From assembly GCA_026168455.1 (NCBI GenBank), contig CM047426.1:81991986-82055985 (forward strand): DNA of 64,000 nt. The letters run 5' to 3'. Made by a program: the position numbers and the translations under genes. Below, piece after piece: positions 39,946-49,624 of the stretch. The notes beneath the pieces are model-generated. The model did not search any database and had not been told where the DNA came from. It saw nothing but the letters and a program-made list of their open reading frames with translations. Position 1 is the stretch's first letter. The number at the start of each line of letters is the position of its first letter. The DNA is from Theocolax elegans (lineage: Eukaryota; Arthropoda; Insecta; Hymenoptera; Cerocephalidae).

Positions 39946-40677
39946 CTAAAATTAATCATATTTATGTAAAAAAAATAAATATTGAAATTATTATCATTGT
40001 TACTAAAAATAATTCCTATCTAACATTTTTGTTTTGAAGGCGTACTTTTTGAAATTCAGGTACCCAACTAGTATATGACTTCATCATTTAAATGCACTAC
40101 ACTTTCATACTCATCTTTAAAATAAATAAATTATTTTACAATTATTTTATAAAAAGCGTAAATAGACAAAATATTCGTCACAAAATTACAAAACTTTTTC
40201 CTTTTGTACACTTAACGCTCAAAACAATATTTTCGAAGATAAACATAGAAAAACGGTCAAAATAATGAAAAAAGCACAAAAAAAACACGTTTTTTCGCAA
40301 TAAAACGAAATGTATTGTTTTAACTGAAGAACTTTTAATGAACGAAATGTTCGTCTTAAAATAACAAAACTTTTTCCTATTGTACACTTAACGCTCAAAA
40401 CAATATTTTCGAAGATAAACATAGAAAAATGATCAAAATAATGAAAAAAGCACAAAAAAACACGTATTTTCGCAATAAAAGGAAATGTATTGTTTTTACT
40501 GAAAACATTTAAGGAACAAACTGTTCCTATTAAAATAATAAACCTTTTTTCTATTATACGCTTAACGCTAAAACAATATTTTCGAAGATAAACATAGAAA
40601 ATCGGTTCAAGTAATCAAAAAATATGAAAAAACGTTAAAAAGTTGACTTCTATTGTATAATTATTGTTGATGTAATA

Positions 40678-40865
40678 TCAGTTTCTTTTATCAGTATTTG
40701 TTGTATGTAAGTCTTTAATATCTTTCTCCGGTTCATCATTTTCGTCATCAGATAAATTGCTACCATCTTGTAAATCTGGTCCAACTATTTCAGAAATATA
40801 GTCAAGTAACGCCTTAACCGCCAATTTTTCAGTCTTTCTTGAAGTGTCAAATTTTGTACACCATT
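40678..40865 (-). pseudogene. Unrecognised exon-like coding piece, copy 2
   Basis: This is the second copy of the acidic-tailed exon-like frame, offset by 920 bp from the first and with the same acceptor, the same 61 codons and the same stop. By eye I see no difference between the two copies over this stretch. The companion short frame is at 40936-40987. Duplication of the whole block explains the copy; it is not an independent capture. Confidence 0.5.
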
Positions 40866-41115
40866 CTAAAATTAATCATATTTATGTAAAAAAAATAAAT
40901 ATTGAAATTATTATCATTGTTACTAAAAATAATTCCTATCTAACATTTTTGTTTTGAAGGCGTACTTTTTGAAATTCAGGTACCCAACTAGTATATGACT
41001 TCATCATTTAAATGCACTACACTTTCATACTCATCTTTAAAATAAATAAATTATTTTACAATTATTTTACAAAAAGTAAAAAATTATTTTCTTTTATGCT
41101 ATATATAATAAAAAC

Positions 41116-41920
41116 TTACATTACAGTACTTTTGATGTACAAAGGACAATTTAACTCTTCGTACATAGTGCAATTGAAATTCTCCTTCAAGAAAAATGAC
41201 CAAAATTGGAAGAGTGTGTTCACCTCTTGTAACTTCTCTATACCAAGTTGTTTACGCTCTGAAATAAAGAGATTCCATGAATTCTAAAGTGAATGGCTTT
41301 ACGTAAATTTTATAAATAATGCATTTAACAACATGATTAATATAAATATGATTTCTTTAGCTAAGAAAAGAAAACATATTATAATAATCATCATCACATC
41401 AAGAATTTATAACTTAGTTACAAAAACTAAATACAAGGTTTTTAATATCTTACCTTTTAAACAACGTGAATGATATTTATGATACACTTGTTGAGTGAAA
41501 CCGTTCACTTTCAATAACGAATGACTAGGATGTTGAAAAGTTGACAATGATTGCGGAGCACTACCGTAACTACTAACTAAGAAACCTTTGTTTGAACTTG
41601 TATCAGCACTACTTCTGTAAATATAAAATAAAAAGAAAAACCTATTTATTATTGTAATAGAAAATAAAGCTAAATATTCAAAAACATAAAAAATATCACA
41701 TTAAGTAATAAAAATTGTTAGAAGATAACACATTAAACATCAGTTAATGGATTGAAAATCTTAATGATGTTCGCAAAACACTTTAATTAATATTGCATAA
41801 TTACATAATTTAACAATTGTTATATATGTTAAATAAAAATTATACTGTGCTTAAATTATAAATTTTATAAGCTTATTTCAAAATTAATATCTATGTAATT
41901 TATATATTTACCCTGAATAT
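41116..41920 (-). pseudogene. Captured LARP1 (La-related protein 1) DM15-region fragment, with introns
   Basis: Minus-strand exons are spliceable in one frame. Exon 41454-41614 has acceptor TTACAG and donor G|GTAAGA, and encodes 53 residues including FQHPSHSLLKVNGFTQQ and VYHKYHSRCLK. After an intron of about 195 bp (41259-41453, acceptor TTTCAG), exon 41258 downward encodes ERKQLGIEKLQEVNTLF and QFWSFFLKENFNCTMYEEL. The split codon across the junction restores Glu. An upstream donor at 41911 follows a short LRPRTYSG-coding stretch in matching phase. These are hallmark sequences of the first DM15 repeat of LARP1, the domain that binds the m7G cap and 5'TOP mRNAs. The match stops after MYEEL; 11 unrelated residues then run to a stop at 41116-41118, and the later DM15 repeats and the La module are absent. 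It is a fragment and cannot make a full LARP1, though a chimeric transcript is possible. The parent gene is not in this window. Confidence 0.9.
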
Positions 41921-42472
41921 GTTCTCGGTCTTAATAATTATAAGTGCCGTATTGTATTTATTATTACATAATAAGAACTTTAATAGTAAAATAATAAATA
42001 CAACATTAAATGCAAACTTAATGTAATTTTAAATAAATTAAAAAATGTAATAAAAAATGTGACAAACCGTTAATGTATACCAGATCAACCTTGAGAAAGA
42101 TTAAACATCGCCAAAACTATCCCAATACAAAACAAGAGGCTCGTGGTTATTGTTGAATTGAACCATTTTTGTTCCACTCACTACCATTGTTACTCTTGTA
42201 TTAAAATTGACTAGTAGGTGAATTACTCCTATAATTCATAATTATTTTATATAATTTATCTTTAAATTTAATTATAAAGTATTCTACAAATTAATAAAAC
42301 ATAAATAAAACGTAAAAAAATAAATATTACTTAGTTATTGACAACTTACGGCAACTTAATATTTTCAAAAATAAATAAAATATAAATCTTATACAATAAA
42401 TATTAACTAAATAATAAATAAAAATTATGTACCATCCAAAAATAGTTATTATTCTATTATTTTCAAACACTG

Positions 42473-42543
42473 CCAACATTGGACAAATACTGGACAAGAG
42501 CTTCTGCTGTTTCGTAATGCTCACTTAACTTTATATTAGAATA
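42473..42543 (-). other. Short protein-like frame inside the Helitron
   Basis: On the minus strand a 23-codon frame ending in TGA reads YSNIKLSEHYETAEALVQYL and then SNVGSV. Its residue mix (E, H, A, Q, V) stands out from the K/N/I/F-rich translations around it. It could be the C-terminal end of another captured gene. No good acceptor or family recognition supports it further. Confidence 0.25.
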
Positions 42544-43331
42544 ACTAATATCACACAGTAAAACTTCATGAAAATCATATAAAAACTATGTGTATACGTA
42601 ATATATATATACATAATGTATATACATAACTTTATATACACAATAAAATAAATAAACTAACTATCCGTTATATTTATTGTCCGTTTAAATAGTGCCATCA
42701 GCGCCATAATATACACATAAGAATAATGTATATCGCATTTTATGTAACCCGCGTCCCGTATCCAAATTTGAATTTCAAATTTTTTTTATTTTTTTACAAA
42801 AATATTTATTTATAACAATTTTCTTTTTTTATTTATTTTTTAATACAAAAAATCGAATAAAAAAAATAATTATAATAAAAAATTTTATTTATTAAAAAAA
42901 AACTAATATTTTTATAACAAAATTTGATATAAAAAAATATAAAACAGTAAAAAATATTTACCACACACAAAAATAAAATTTTGAAAATAATCTAAACGTC
43001 AAACCCTGTAAAACATGTTTTCATTAAGTCCAAATTTTTCTAAAATTTTAAATTAAAATTTAATTAAAATTTTTAAATAAAATTGAACGAAAAACTTTGT
43101 TCATAAACTTGAAAAATTTGGACTTGAACGTTAAATAAACATAATGAATTTATTGTGTCCGCGAATTCTAAGAATATATTGATTTTATATTACTTAAATA
43201 TATTCGTCTTTTCAAATATTATAATTACTTTTTTCTTAATTTTTCTTAATTTATTTAATTAATAAAAAAAAGAAATTATTAACGTTTACATGTTATTAAT
43301 AACATTGTAATTTAATATAGAAGTTAATAAT

Positions 43332-43714
43332 TCACTCTTTATGTACATATTTCAATTTACTTTGTTCACTGAGTTTTTCATTTGACAAATTCATCAATTT
43401 AAACATAAAGTACATATACACTACTCTAAATATACTACCAAAGAAAGCACCCGATAACACATATTTGGGACCTAAATTAAATTTATATAATGCTCCAGTA
43501 ACCATTTCACCAGCTGCATAATAAAAAAAAACAAAGCTTCATACAAATGAATTTCTTTAAAAATTAACAAATTTAAACAATATACATGAATGCTGCTGTA
43601 TATCGAATAAATAAATTAATTATATTGTTTCATATAGACTAATTTAAATTGTACAATATTTTATCACATTTACTTACCTTTACTGTCCAAAATATACGTC
43701 CCATTAATAATGTT
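43332..43714 (-). pseudogene. Captured Tim17/Tim22/Tim23-family fragment, TIMMDC1-like
   Basis: A minus-strand exon at 43332-43513 begins after a good acceptor (TTATTATGCAG) and encodes GEMVTGALYKFNLGPK, then a hydrophobic stretch with GAFFGS and a short charged tail before TGA. G-x-x-TGALYKxNLGP is the signature style of Tim17-superfamily membrane proteins, closest in my reading to TIMMDC1, a mitochondrial complex I assembly factor. A short upstream exon (to 43678, donor AAAG|GTAAGT) ends in phase 1, as the downstream exon requires, with an intron of about 164 bp between them. Immediately upstream in that frame is a stop after about 12 codons, so the fragment is truncated. The usual GxxG-rich second half of the domain is degraded. 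The assignment to the superfamily is fairly firm; to TIMMDC1 specifically it is an inference. Confidence 0.62.
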
Positions 43715-44140
43715 TTACCAAATATTCTTTAGAAGAAACATTAATGTAAAAAAAACTATATGGTTTTATATAAACATATGTAAATTATGTATGTATGTAT
43801 TTTTTTCACATCACGTTACAAAAATGTGTTTCCTATTACTTCTTTCTTGCCAAATATTTTTTTTTTTAATTTTTGAAATATTTGAGGAACAACACTTTTC
43901 TCTTCAATACATTGATATTCAGAATATTAAAATAATATCTAAAATTTAATATCTATAAATACATTTTAAATTTATTATTAGAACATATATGTATATGCAA
44001 AATAATAATTCTGCATACTATAATTACAATTCTAATTTTTATTATTATTACTTTATATAATAACAAAAACCACTAACGGTGCGAGCGCGAAGCGCCAGCT
44101 ATAGCTCGACCCCCCTAGTATGTTAATGTTAATATTATAT

Positions 44141-44214
44141 CTGAAGTATGACAGTCCCAAGCCTGTTTAATAGCAGAAGGAAATGTGATAAAAATTTCCA
44201 AACCATTTAAATTT
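44141..44214 (-). other. Exon-like fragment just outside the Helitron 3' end
   Basis: After a textbook acceptor (TTTTTTGTAG) the minus strand encodes NLNGLEIFITFPSAIKQAWD and then CHTS. This looks like a genuine coding exon rather than noise. It lies between the Helitron 3' end and the right arm of the 16 bp inverted repeat. Continuing in frame runs into the Helitron terminus, where the terminal CTAG supplies a stop. It may be a remnant of the element or gene into which the Helitron jumped, or part of a longer Helitron if the true end is 44495. The family is not recognised. Confidence 0.3.
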
Positions 44215-44455
44215 CTACAAAAAACAATTGTAATGACTAATTCAAGTAATTTATGCTGTTCTTTTAAATGATGGAATCAGAAAATAGCCATCGAAAATTT
44301 AGAGTTTTTTTTAGAAGTTTTGATTCCTTTTTGTTACTTAATGTTTCTAATTTCTATTGTATATATTACGATCAAATTTTTTTTAATGTAAATAGGTGAA
44401 AGACACCATCAACACATAACCATTTAGTATATTATTGTAACGATCGTGCCTGGAA

Positions 44456-44495
44456 TGTAAAAGCGTATAGCTTTTACATATTTCGGCCCCACTAG
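44456..44495 (+). other. Hairpin followed by CTAG: alternative Helitron end
   Basis: TGTAAAAGC-gtata-GCTTTTACA (44456-44478) is a perfect 9 bp stem. It is followed 13 bases later by CTAG (44492-44495) and then T, the same grammar as a Helitron 3' end. It lacks the GC-rich character of the 44081-44118 end. It could be the terminus of a larger or nested element. Confidence 0.3.
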
Positions 44496-46136
44496 TTTAA
44501 ATTTCGATTAGTCGAATAGTGCATATATAAATTACAAGTATACGAACAATTCCTGCTATAAATTTTGTTTATGTCACTGTAATAAACTATTCAAGTTCAT
44601 GAATAATAAAAAGAAAGGAATCAATTATAAAATTCCATACCGCAATCGTTATAATCCAAATATACGATATAAGAAAACCGAGACGAAAATTCGATTGCTT
44701 GAGGGTTATCACTATACAAAAGAAAAAAGAAAGTAGAAGTAGAAACGTTCTAAAACCTCGGTAGAGTATAAGTATCGTAATATCAACAAAGCGTTTAAAG
44801 TCGTTTATTATCAGTGTTTAACGGGAAACGAGGAAGGAGTTTAAACTGGCTCGATTCGAGTGAGATAAAAACAAGCTTATAAAAGCTATCGGAAATTGCG
44901 ACTTCCCTCGAGGTCCGTCTCGGTCAAGATTACGCAGTGAGGTTCGACGACGCAACTCGAAGTAGGTGGACGATGGAACGTCATGTATTGTTGGTCGGCT
45001 CGAGTGGCTTTAAACAAGCGAGAGCGCGCACGTGCGGTACGAGGAACACGCGACACGCTCGTGTTAACACCAAGAGAGGAGCGGCTTGCCGGAAATTGTT
45101 CAAGATTTTACAACGATCGTGTTACCCTGATTCGTCCTCTTAGGCGTTTCGGAAACTTGAAGGGCTTCAAAGAATCGCATAGGTTGTTGTAAACCGTGTC
45201 TATGTGCACTCGAAATTAATGAGCTATTCACTCGAGGAAGAACGAATTTACGGAAAAAAAATAACTATACGGAATTATAGCTATATTATAATTATTTTCA
45301 CGTGATTGTTTGATTAAGAAACAGTATCTAACAAATTATTTTTTTTAAGTTCCCTTCATTCGTGTGAAAACAATCAAAAATATTTTGAAACAATTGTAAA
45401 AAGTAAATCAAACTTACACCTATAAATGTAATTAAACCGGTAATTGTTATTCATATAAATAACGAAATATCTACAGACATATGCCACAAAAATTAATAAC
45501 AAAATCGAATGAAACTAGTGATTATTCCAAAATCATGTGAAATAACCAAGTCAAACAATATCGATACACCCAAGAGTTCGATTCCAAGGAAGTTCGAGTA
45601 GTCGATTCATTAGTGCCGGTGCCACTGAATCATATATATGTGTATATAAATCACCGAGCACACGCGACCGCTTCATCAAATTGACTTGCTCCCGCAAAAC
45701 CTGTAAAGAAAAAAAAAGAACAAAAGAGGGAGAAAAAAAAAAGAATCGGGGACTCTCGATCGGCCACAGGCCAATAACAACCCTATCTCATAAAAAATCG
45801 ATAAATTCCATCGGGTCGCGGATATCTCCTCGACGTCCCTCCCCCGGCCGTTCCTCCTTTCCCAAAGTTCTTCGTCCCCATCCGAAAAACCAAAAACCAA
45901 TCACCATGCCTCGGGTAACTCGATAAATCACCATAACTCGCCGATTGATCAAAGGAGAAATGCCTTCGATCCTTATACTCTCCCCTCTCCTCTGCCCCTT
46001 GACGGTCCTCCATCAGCGTCCCTCGGCAATCCCAAGAATTCCCTGGGCTGAACTTTCTGCATTCAAGGCTACCGCCCATAAAGACGCGCAACCTAGAGAG
46101 ACCTATACGTGTGAACGTATACCCGTTTTAACTCGC

Positions 46137-46138
<2 letters not shown>

Positions 46139-46168
<30 letters not shown>
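46139..46168. repeat. (TCG)10 trinucleotide repeat
   Basis: Ten uninterrupted TCG units. In one plus frame this reads as poly-Arg inside an open frame, but that frame has no other protein-like character. Confidence 0.92.
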
Positions 46169-46173
<5 letters not shown>

Positions 46174-46447
46174 TATACATCGGCGAAGCTGCACAAAGCG
46201 ACGTAGTCGATCGCCGTCTTATAGTTACCCCTCCTCCCTCTCCCAGTTTTCCTTCTCTCCTCCCACCCCCCTCCTCCCCCCCGATGCTACCATGGCCCCT
46301 TGCGCGGAGCGACAGGAGACGTGAACGCGAGGCCGTAAAATTATTAACGACCCTCTTCGAGCCTGAGTTGAGGGGAATGAGGTACGGGGACTGAGCGAGG
46401 AAAGAGATAGTATTAACGGTTTAATGCTCGCTGGGTGGGGTCGTTCT

Positions 46448-46470
46448 TCCTTTCTTTCTTTCTTTCTTCC
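46448..46470. repeat. (TTTC)n microsatellite
   Basis: About five TTTC units followed by TCTTTTTTT. Confidence 0.85.
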
Positions 46471-48633
46471 TCTTTTTTTACGAAAAACTTTATCGTTTTT
46501 TAATCAAGGACTTAAATCACACTCCGTCCTATAAAGAGGGATTTTTGTTGGTTTCGATACGTGCCGAGGGTAATGATAAATAATTGGTTGAAACCCATAT
46601 ACTCGCCTATACAGCGAATTACTCTCGGTATCGCTGAATAGATTATAAATTTCTCGTAAAATATTTTTACTCGCTATACGTTCAACTTTTCTTATACTGT
46701 TCGTCTTCAACGTAACAGTAAATTTGTAAATGCAATTTCTCCAATAATTCTTTTGATTTTTCTTATTTTATACATTACATGTCAAGCATTACGCGATGGA
46801 CAAACGCTAATTTAAACACGATTACTATAAATATTTATGTGAACTTTTGAACAAACTTGATGGTTAATTAGAGGTTTGTATATTTACCGAACTAGATAAA
46901 CATAGAAGTAGAAGGTTCATTTCATTTTTCTATATATTTTTAAGTTTTTTTAAGAAATCTTTATAGTAAATATTCCTTATAAACATTCTGAAAAAGTAAA
47001 ATATTGATGAATGCAACATCGCATAAAGTACACACTGCTAATAACGGTATTAAAATTGTATTATATCGTAATTGACAACTCCAACTGAAGGTAATTTCGT
47101 TATAAATTTGCAATATTTCGTTAGTAATATTAATCTGTTACATAGCGCTCATTAATTATCAACTTTACGTAGTGTCAATATGTATCATTCGAATACTGAT
47201 CGATAAGTTAAACTTGCGAATATTAAAACAAAAAAAAACTAAGCTACATTTACATTGCTTCGCTAGAATAAGAAAGTGAAAAAAATTGTAATGAAATCAT
47301 GTATGCCCATGTTCGTATCATTATTATTTTATAATGACCTTTCATTATGTAATGACCTTCCACATTGACACAGCTAAAGTCATTATTCGGTCCATTGGAC
47401 CAGGCTAAAATACGTATTTTCGCTACGCTCGAAGTGTATTCTGCAGTAACAAAGCAATATTCATCTGCTAGGTTTTGTATTATAAATGAAATTGATGCAA
47501 TTTCATAGTAAAATTGATTAAATTTTAGTCCATACTACACATACCTCACTAAGTATCTATTATTGACCAATTTGTTCTTTATAATTTACATGAAAATAAT
47601 ATGTTTATCTATATAAAATTATGTTTTTCTTGTTTCTTACAGAGATAGATTACTTCTAAAATAAAAATTTTTATTTTTAATCCATCTATTCCAGATCACA
47701 TTTTTTACTCTTGTATATGTTAATTATTTAAAAATAATAAAAAATGTATTGAAAAAAATATTAATGAAAAAACTATTCTACGCAAAGTACTTACTGAACT
47801 AAATCAGAAAATTAGTTTGAAGAGTAATGATCGAAGCTTACCTGAAACAAAAAATAGAGAAACGTTACATATATAATCGATATTCGAAGAACATAAATAT
47901 TAAAATTTAATAAAATATTTTGTTTCTACGTAATTATTTCGTATTTAAAATGAAATTTTTGCAAAGAGAAATTTTTATTTGCATATCTATCAAACGTATA
48001 TTTAATTATTCTTTGCGCTACTTTGGGTAATTATTTTTACATGATACAAATTACGTAAAACTTGCTTAAATTCTCGTTCGTATAGATAATGTGTAATGAA
48101 AATGCAATTATCAAAAATTGTGATGGATTTTTAGATAATCATCAACTTAAATTTGACGAAATCATTTAATTTGTAACTAACGATTTAGCTTGAATTGTGC
48201 TATGTGTACAAAAACTGATAATTTCATTTATTTTATTGAATATTGAAGATTAATAATACCGTCAAATGTGCAGCTGTTGATCATTAGGCAAATCCGTAAA
48301 TTCATAGAATAGTTTTATGTTAATAAACGCAAATAATTGTATATATTTTGATGCATACAAAAAGCCTAAGTATTAAACTTCCTCTTAACAATTTTAGAAA
48401 AATAAACTAACTGCTATTTTTAAAGTAGTCAACAATCTAAGAAAAAAAGTGGGAAGATATCAATCTCTGATTAGTAAGTTTTCGGTAGGTATATTAATTC
48501 CTAGTCAAGACTATATGTAACTACGATTAGATTTATGTAAATTTTATTATTTTATTAAATTAATATAACTGATCTGAAATTGAGTCATGATCAACAATTG
48601 GGTACTTCACGGTAATGAAATATTCCATACTTG

Positions 48634-48660
48634 CGTCGGGAGCGCGAAGCGCGCCCCTTG
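48634..48660 (+). mobile_element. Possible second Helitron-type 3' terminus
   Basis: The hairpin GGG-a-GCGC-gaa-GCGC-g-CCC at 48638-48656 sits alone in AT-rich DNA and ends CCCCTTG at 48660. Its core GAGCGCGAAGCGC is identical to the 3' hairpin core of the 38818-44118 Helitron. The end CTTG departs from the canonical CTRR, and I cannot find a matching TC 5' end upstream, so this may be a decayed terminus or a solo end. Confidence 0.4.
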
Positions 48661-49138
48661 ATTATCAGAAAAGAATAATTTATAATAGCTTGTACATAAA
48701 TAATAAATTTTAACAACGCAAATTAAAAAGAAGAAATATTGATAACTTATTTGATAATTATAGTATTAATTAAAGAAAAGTTAACACCTGCATTTTTATT
48801 AATACTTCAAATTGATCATTATTAACGGAATTTAAGATAAATATTAGCTATAAATAAGTTAATTTTAGGTTAAAATTTTGTAGATACTATTTAGATAAGA
48901 ATTAGTTTATTGTATTAGGATAGTTTATCTGACATATAAAACTACTTAAGCGTATAGTATATCTAAATGCATAAAATGATTGATGCTTGTACGACGGTGC
49001 AACGGTAATCTACCTAGACCACAGAAGGGACCGTCATTTTCGGACAGTGGAACAAGAATGTTCCTATCGTGTCCACTGCTAGTGCTTGGAACTCACTGAT
49101 ATTTTATTATTATTTTTTTCATTTATTCAGCTTACTTA
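48661..49138. other. AT-rich, one compact hairpin
   Basis: Between the GC hairpin and the inverted-repeat element lies a structured stretch at 49045-49078. CAGTGGA and TCCACTG (49045-49051 / 49072-49078) enclose GGAAC-aagaat-GTTCC (49049-49064). No gene is seen. It may be a remnant of another small element. Confidence 0.4.
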
Positions 49139-49520
49139 ACGGGATGTCGGGCCCAAATTACAGGAATCTGCACATTTTAACCCAAAAATTATATCTAAAA
49201 TATTGCATTAAAAATCTGAGAAAATTCATATAGATAGCTGAAAACATAAGGAAGGGCTTGACGTTTTGATTTTTTTAATGAAAAAACATTTCTTAAATAA
49301 TAATTGAGTAAACAATGTTTGGTCGGTAATTATTAGTCAAAAAAGGCATAATCTTTCAACCCAAACATCTTACTCAAATTATGGATTTAAAAATTTGGAA
49401 AAATTTGAGTATATTATTTAAACCATGCCTAAGGACCTGACTTTCGGCGTTTTTTAAAAACTTTATTCATTTGTTTATAAAAAAAGTACAAATTACCATT
49501 TTCTGGGTTCGACATCCCCT
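49139..49520. mobile_element. Related inverted-repeat element (MITE), longer copy
   Basis: The left end ACGGGATGTCGGGCCCA and the right end TGGGTTCGACATCCCCT are imperfect inverted repeats with the same GGGATGTCG core as the element at 15386-15570. The interior (~350 bp) is AT-rich with no frame of note. Target duplication is unclear: TTA lies at the left and TAC at the right. The longer termini suggest this copy preserves more of the ancestral ends. Confidence 0.62.
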
Positions 49521-49624
49521 TACTGGAAAATACTTATGCAGCTTTACACACTTATACATAGTATTTTAAATTATGGTAACATTATAATATAATTTATACT
49601 ATGATCTCATTTATTATAATTAGT

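Larger units (their letters stand above)
39228..41070. repeat. ~920 bp tandem direct duplication, near identical
   Basis: The block 39228-40150 is repeated immediately as 40151-41070 in the same orientation. Corresponding positions differ by 923 at the left end and 920 at the right, so only a few single-base indels separate the copies, mainly in A/T runs (for example a longer A run near 39355 than near 40278). Both copies begin at ATAAAAAGCGTAAATAGAC and both end in TTATTTTA-(T/C)AAAAAG, so the junctions share a short AT motif. Each copy holds two and a half ~175 bp repeat units and the unrecognised exon pair. High identity implies a recent event, or an assembly artefact. Confidence 0.93.
38818..44118 (+). 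mobile_element. Non-autonomous Helitron carrying captured gene fragments
   Basis: Seen: the left end reads TCTCTCCCTAAAATGTATG, preceded by A at 38817. It is followed by TGTATG-type repeats and an AT-rich stretch (CTGCTAATTTTTAATCGATT) typical of insect Helitron 5' regions. The right end has a GC-rich hairpin zone (GCGC-gaa-GCGC at 44085-44095, palindrome AGCTATAGCT at 44097-44106) and finishes CCCCCTAG at 44118, followed by T. This fits rolling-circle Helitrons, which start TC, end hairpin plus CTRR and insert between A and T without target duplication. No Rep or helicase coding is visible, so the copy must depend on proteins supplied elsewhere. The interior holds a ~920 bp tandem duplication and minus-strand fragments of LARP1 and a Tim17-family gene. 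A second hairpin plus CTAG at 44456-44495 is a possible alternative 3' end. Confidence 0.85.
38699..44451. repeat. Perfect 16 bp inverted repeat bracketing the Helitron
   Basis: AGGCACGATCGTTACA at 38699-38714 and its exact reverse complement TGTAACGATCGTGCCT at 44436-44451 lie 118 bp outside the Helitron left end and about 330 bp outside its right end. Removing the Helitron would leave a ~450 bp sequence with these termini, which looks like a small inverted-repeat transposon. No clear target-site duplication flanks them. The core ACGATCGT is itself palindromic, which makes a chance match easier. Confidence 0.5.
44496..48633. other. No gene seen; GC-rich island then AT-rich desert
   Basis: 44880-45200 and 45660-46420 are GC-rich with a (TCG)10 repeat, C-rich runs and overlapping open frames on both strands (up to 149 codons at 45945-46394, plus). 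Their translations are Arg/Pro/Ser-rich and repeat-driven. 46700-48600 is AT-rich with nothing recognised except the isolated GC hairpin at its end. Confidence 0.55.

Noticed and set aside
39334..40455. Repeated Phe/Ile/Cys-rich minus-strand frames
   Set aside because: They are translations of the ~175 bp tandem repeats within the Helitron and recur only because the DNA recurs.
39228..41070. CRISPR-like or satellite array
   Set aside because: Two long copies with internal degenerate repeats in a eukaryotic transposon; no short direct repeats with unique spacers.
42085..42220. Minus-strand frame with GTKMVQFNNNHEPLVLYWD as another captured exon
   Set aside because: Somewhat protein-like, but an alternative frame is equally plausible and there is no clear splice site or family.
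42780..42960. Extremely A/T-rich stretch as a possible origin or scaffold-attachment site
   Set aside because: Nothing beyond base composition supports it, and it is interior Helitron filler.
45945..46394. Open frame of 149 codons, plus strand
   Set aside because: Contains poly-Arg from (TCG)10 and Pro/Ser from C-rich repeats; open frames overlap on both strands.
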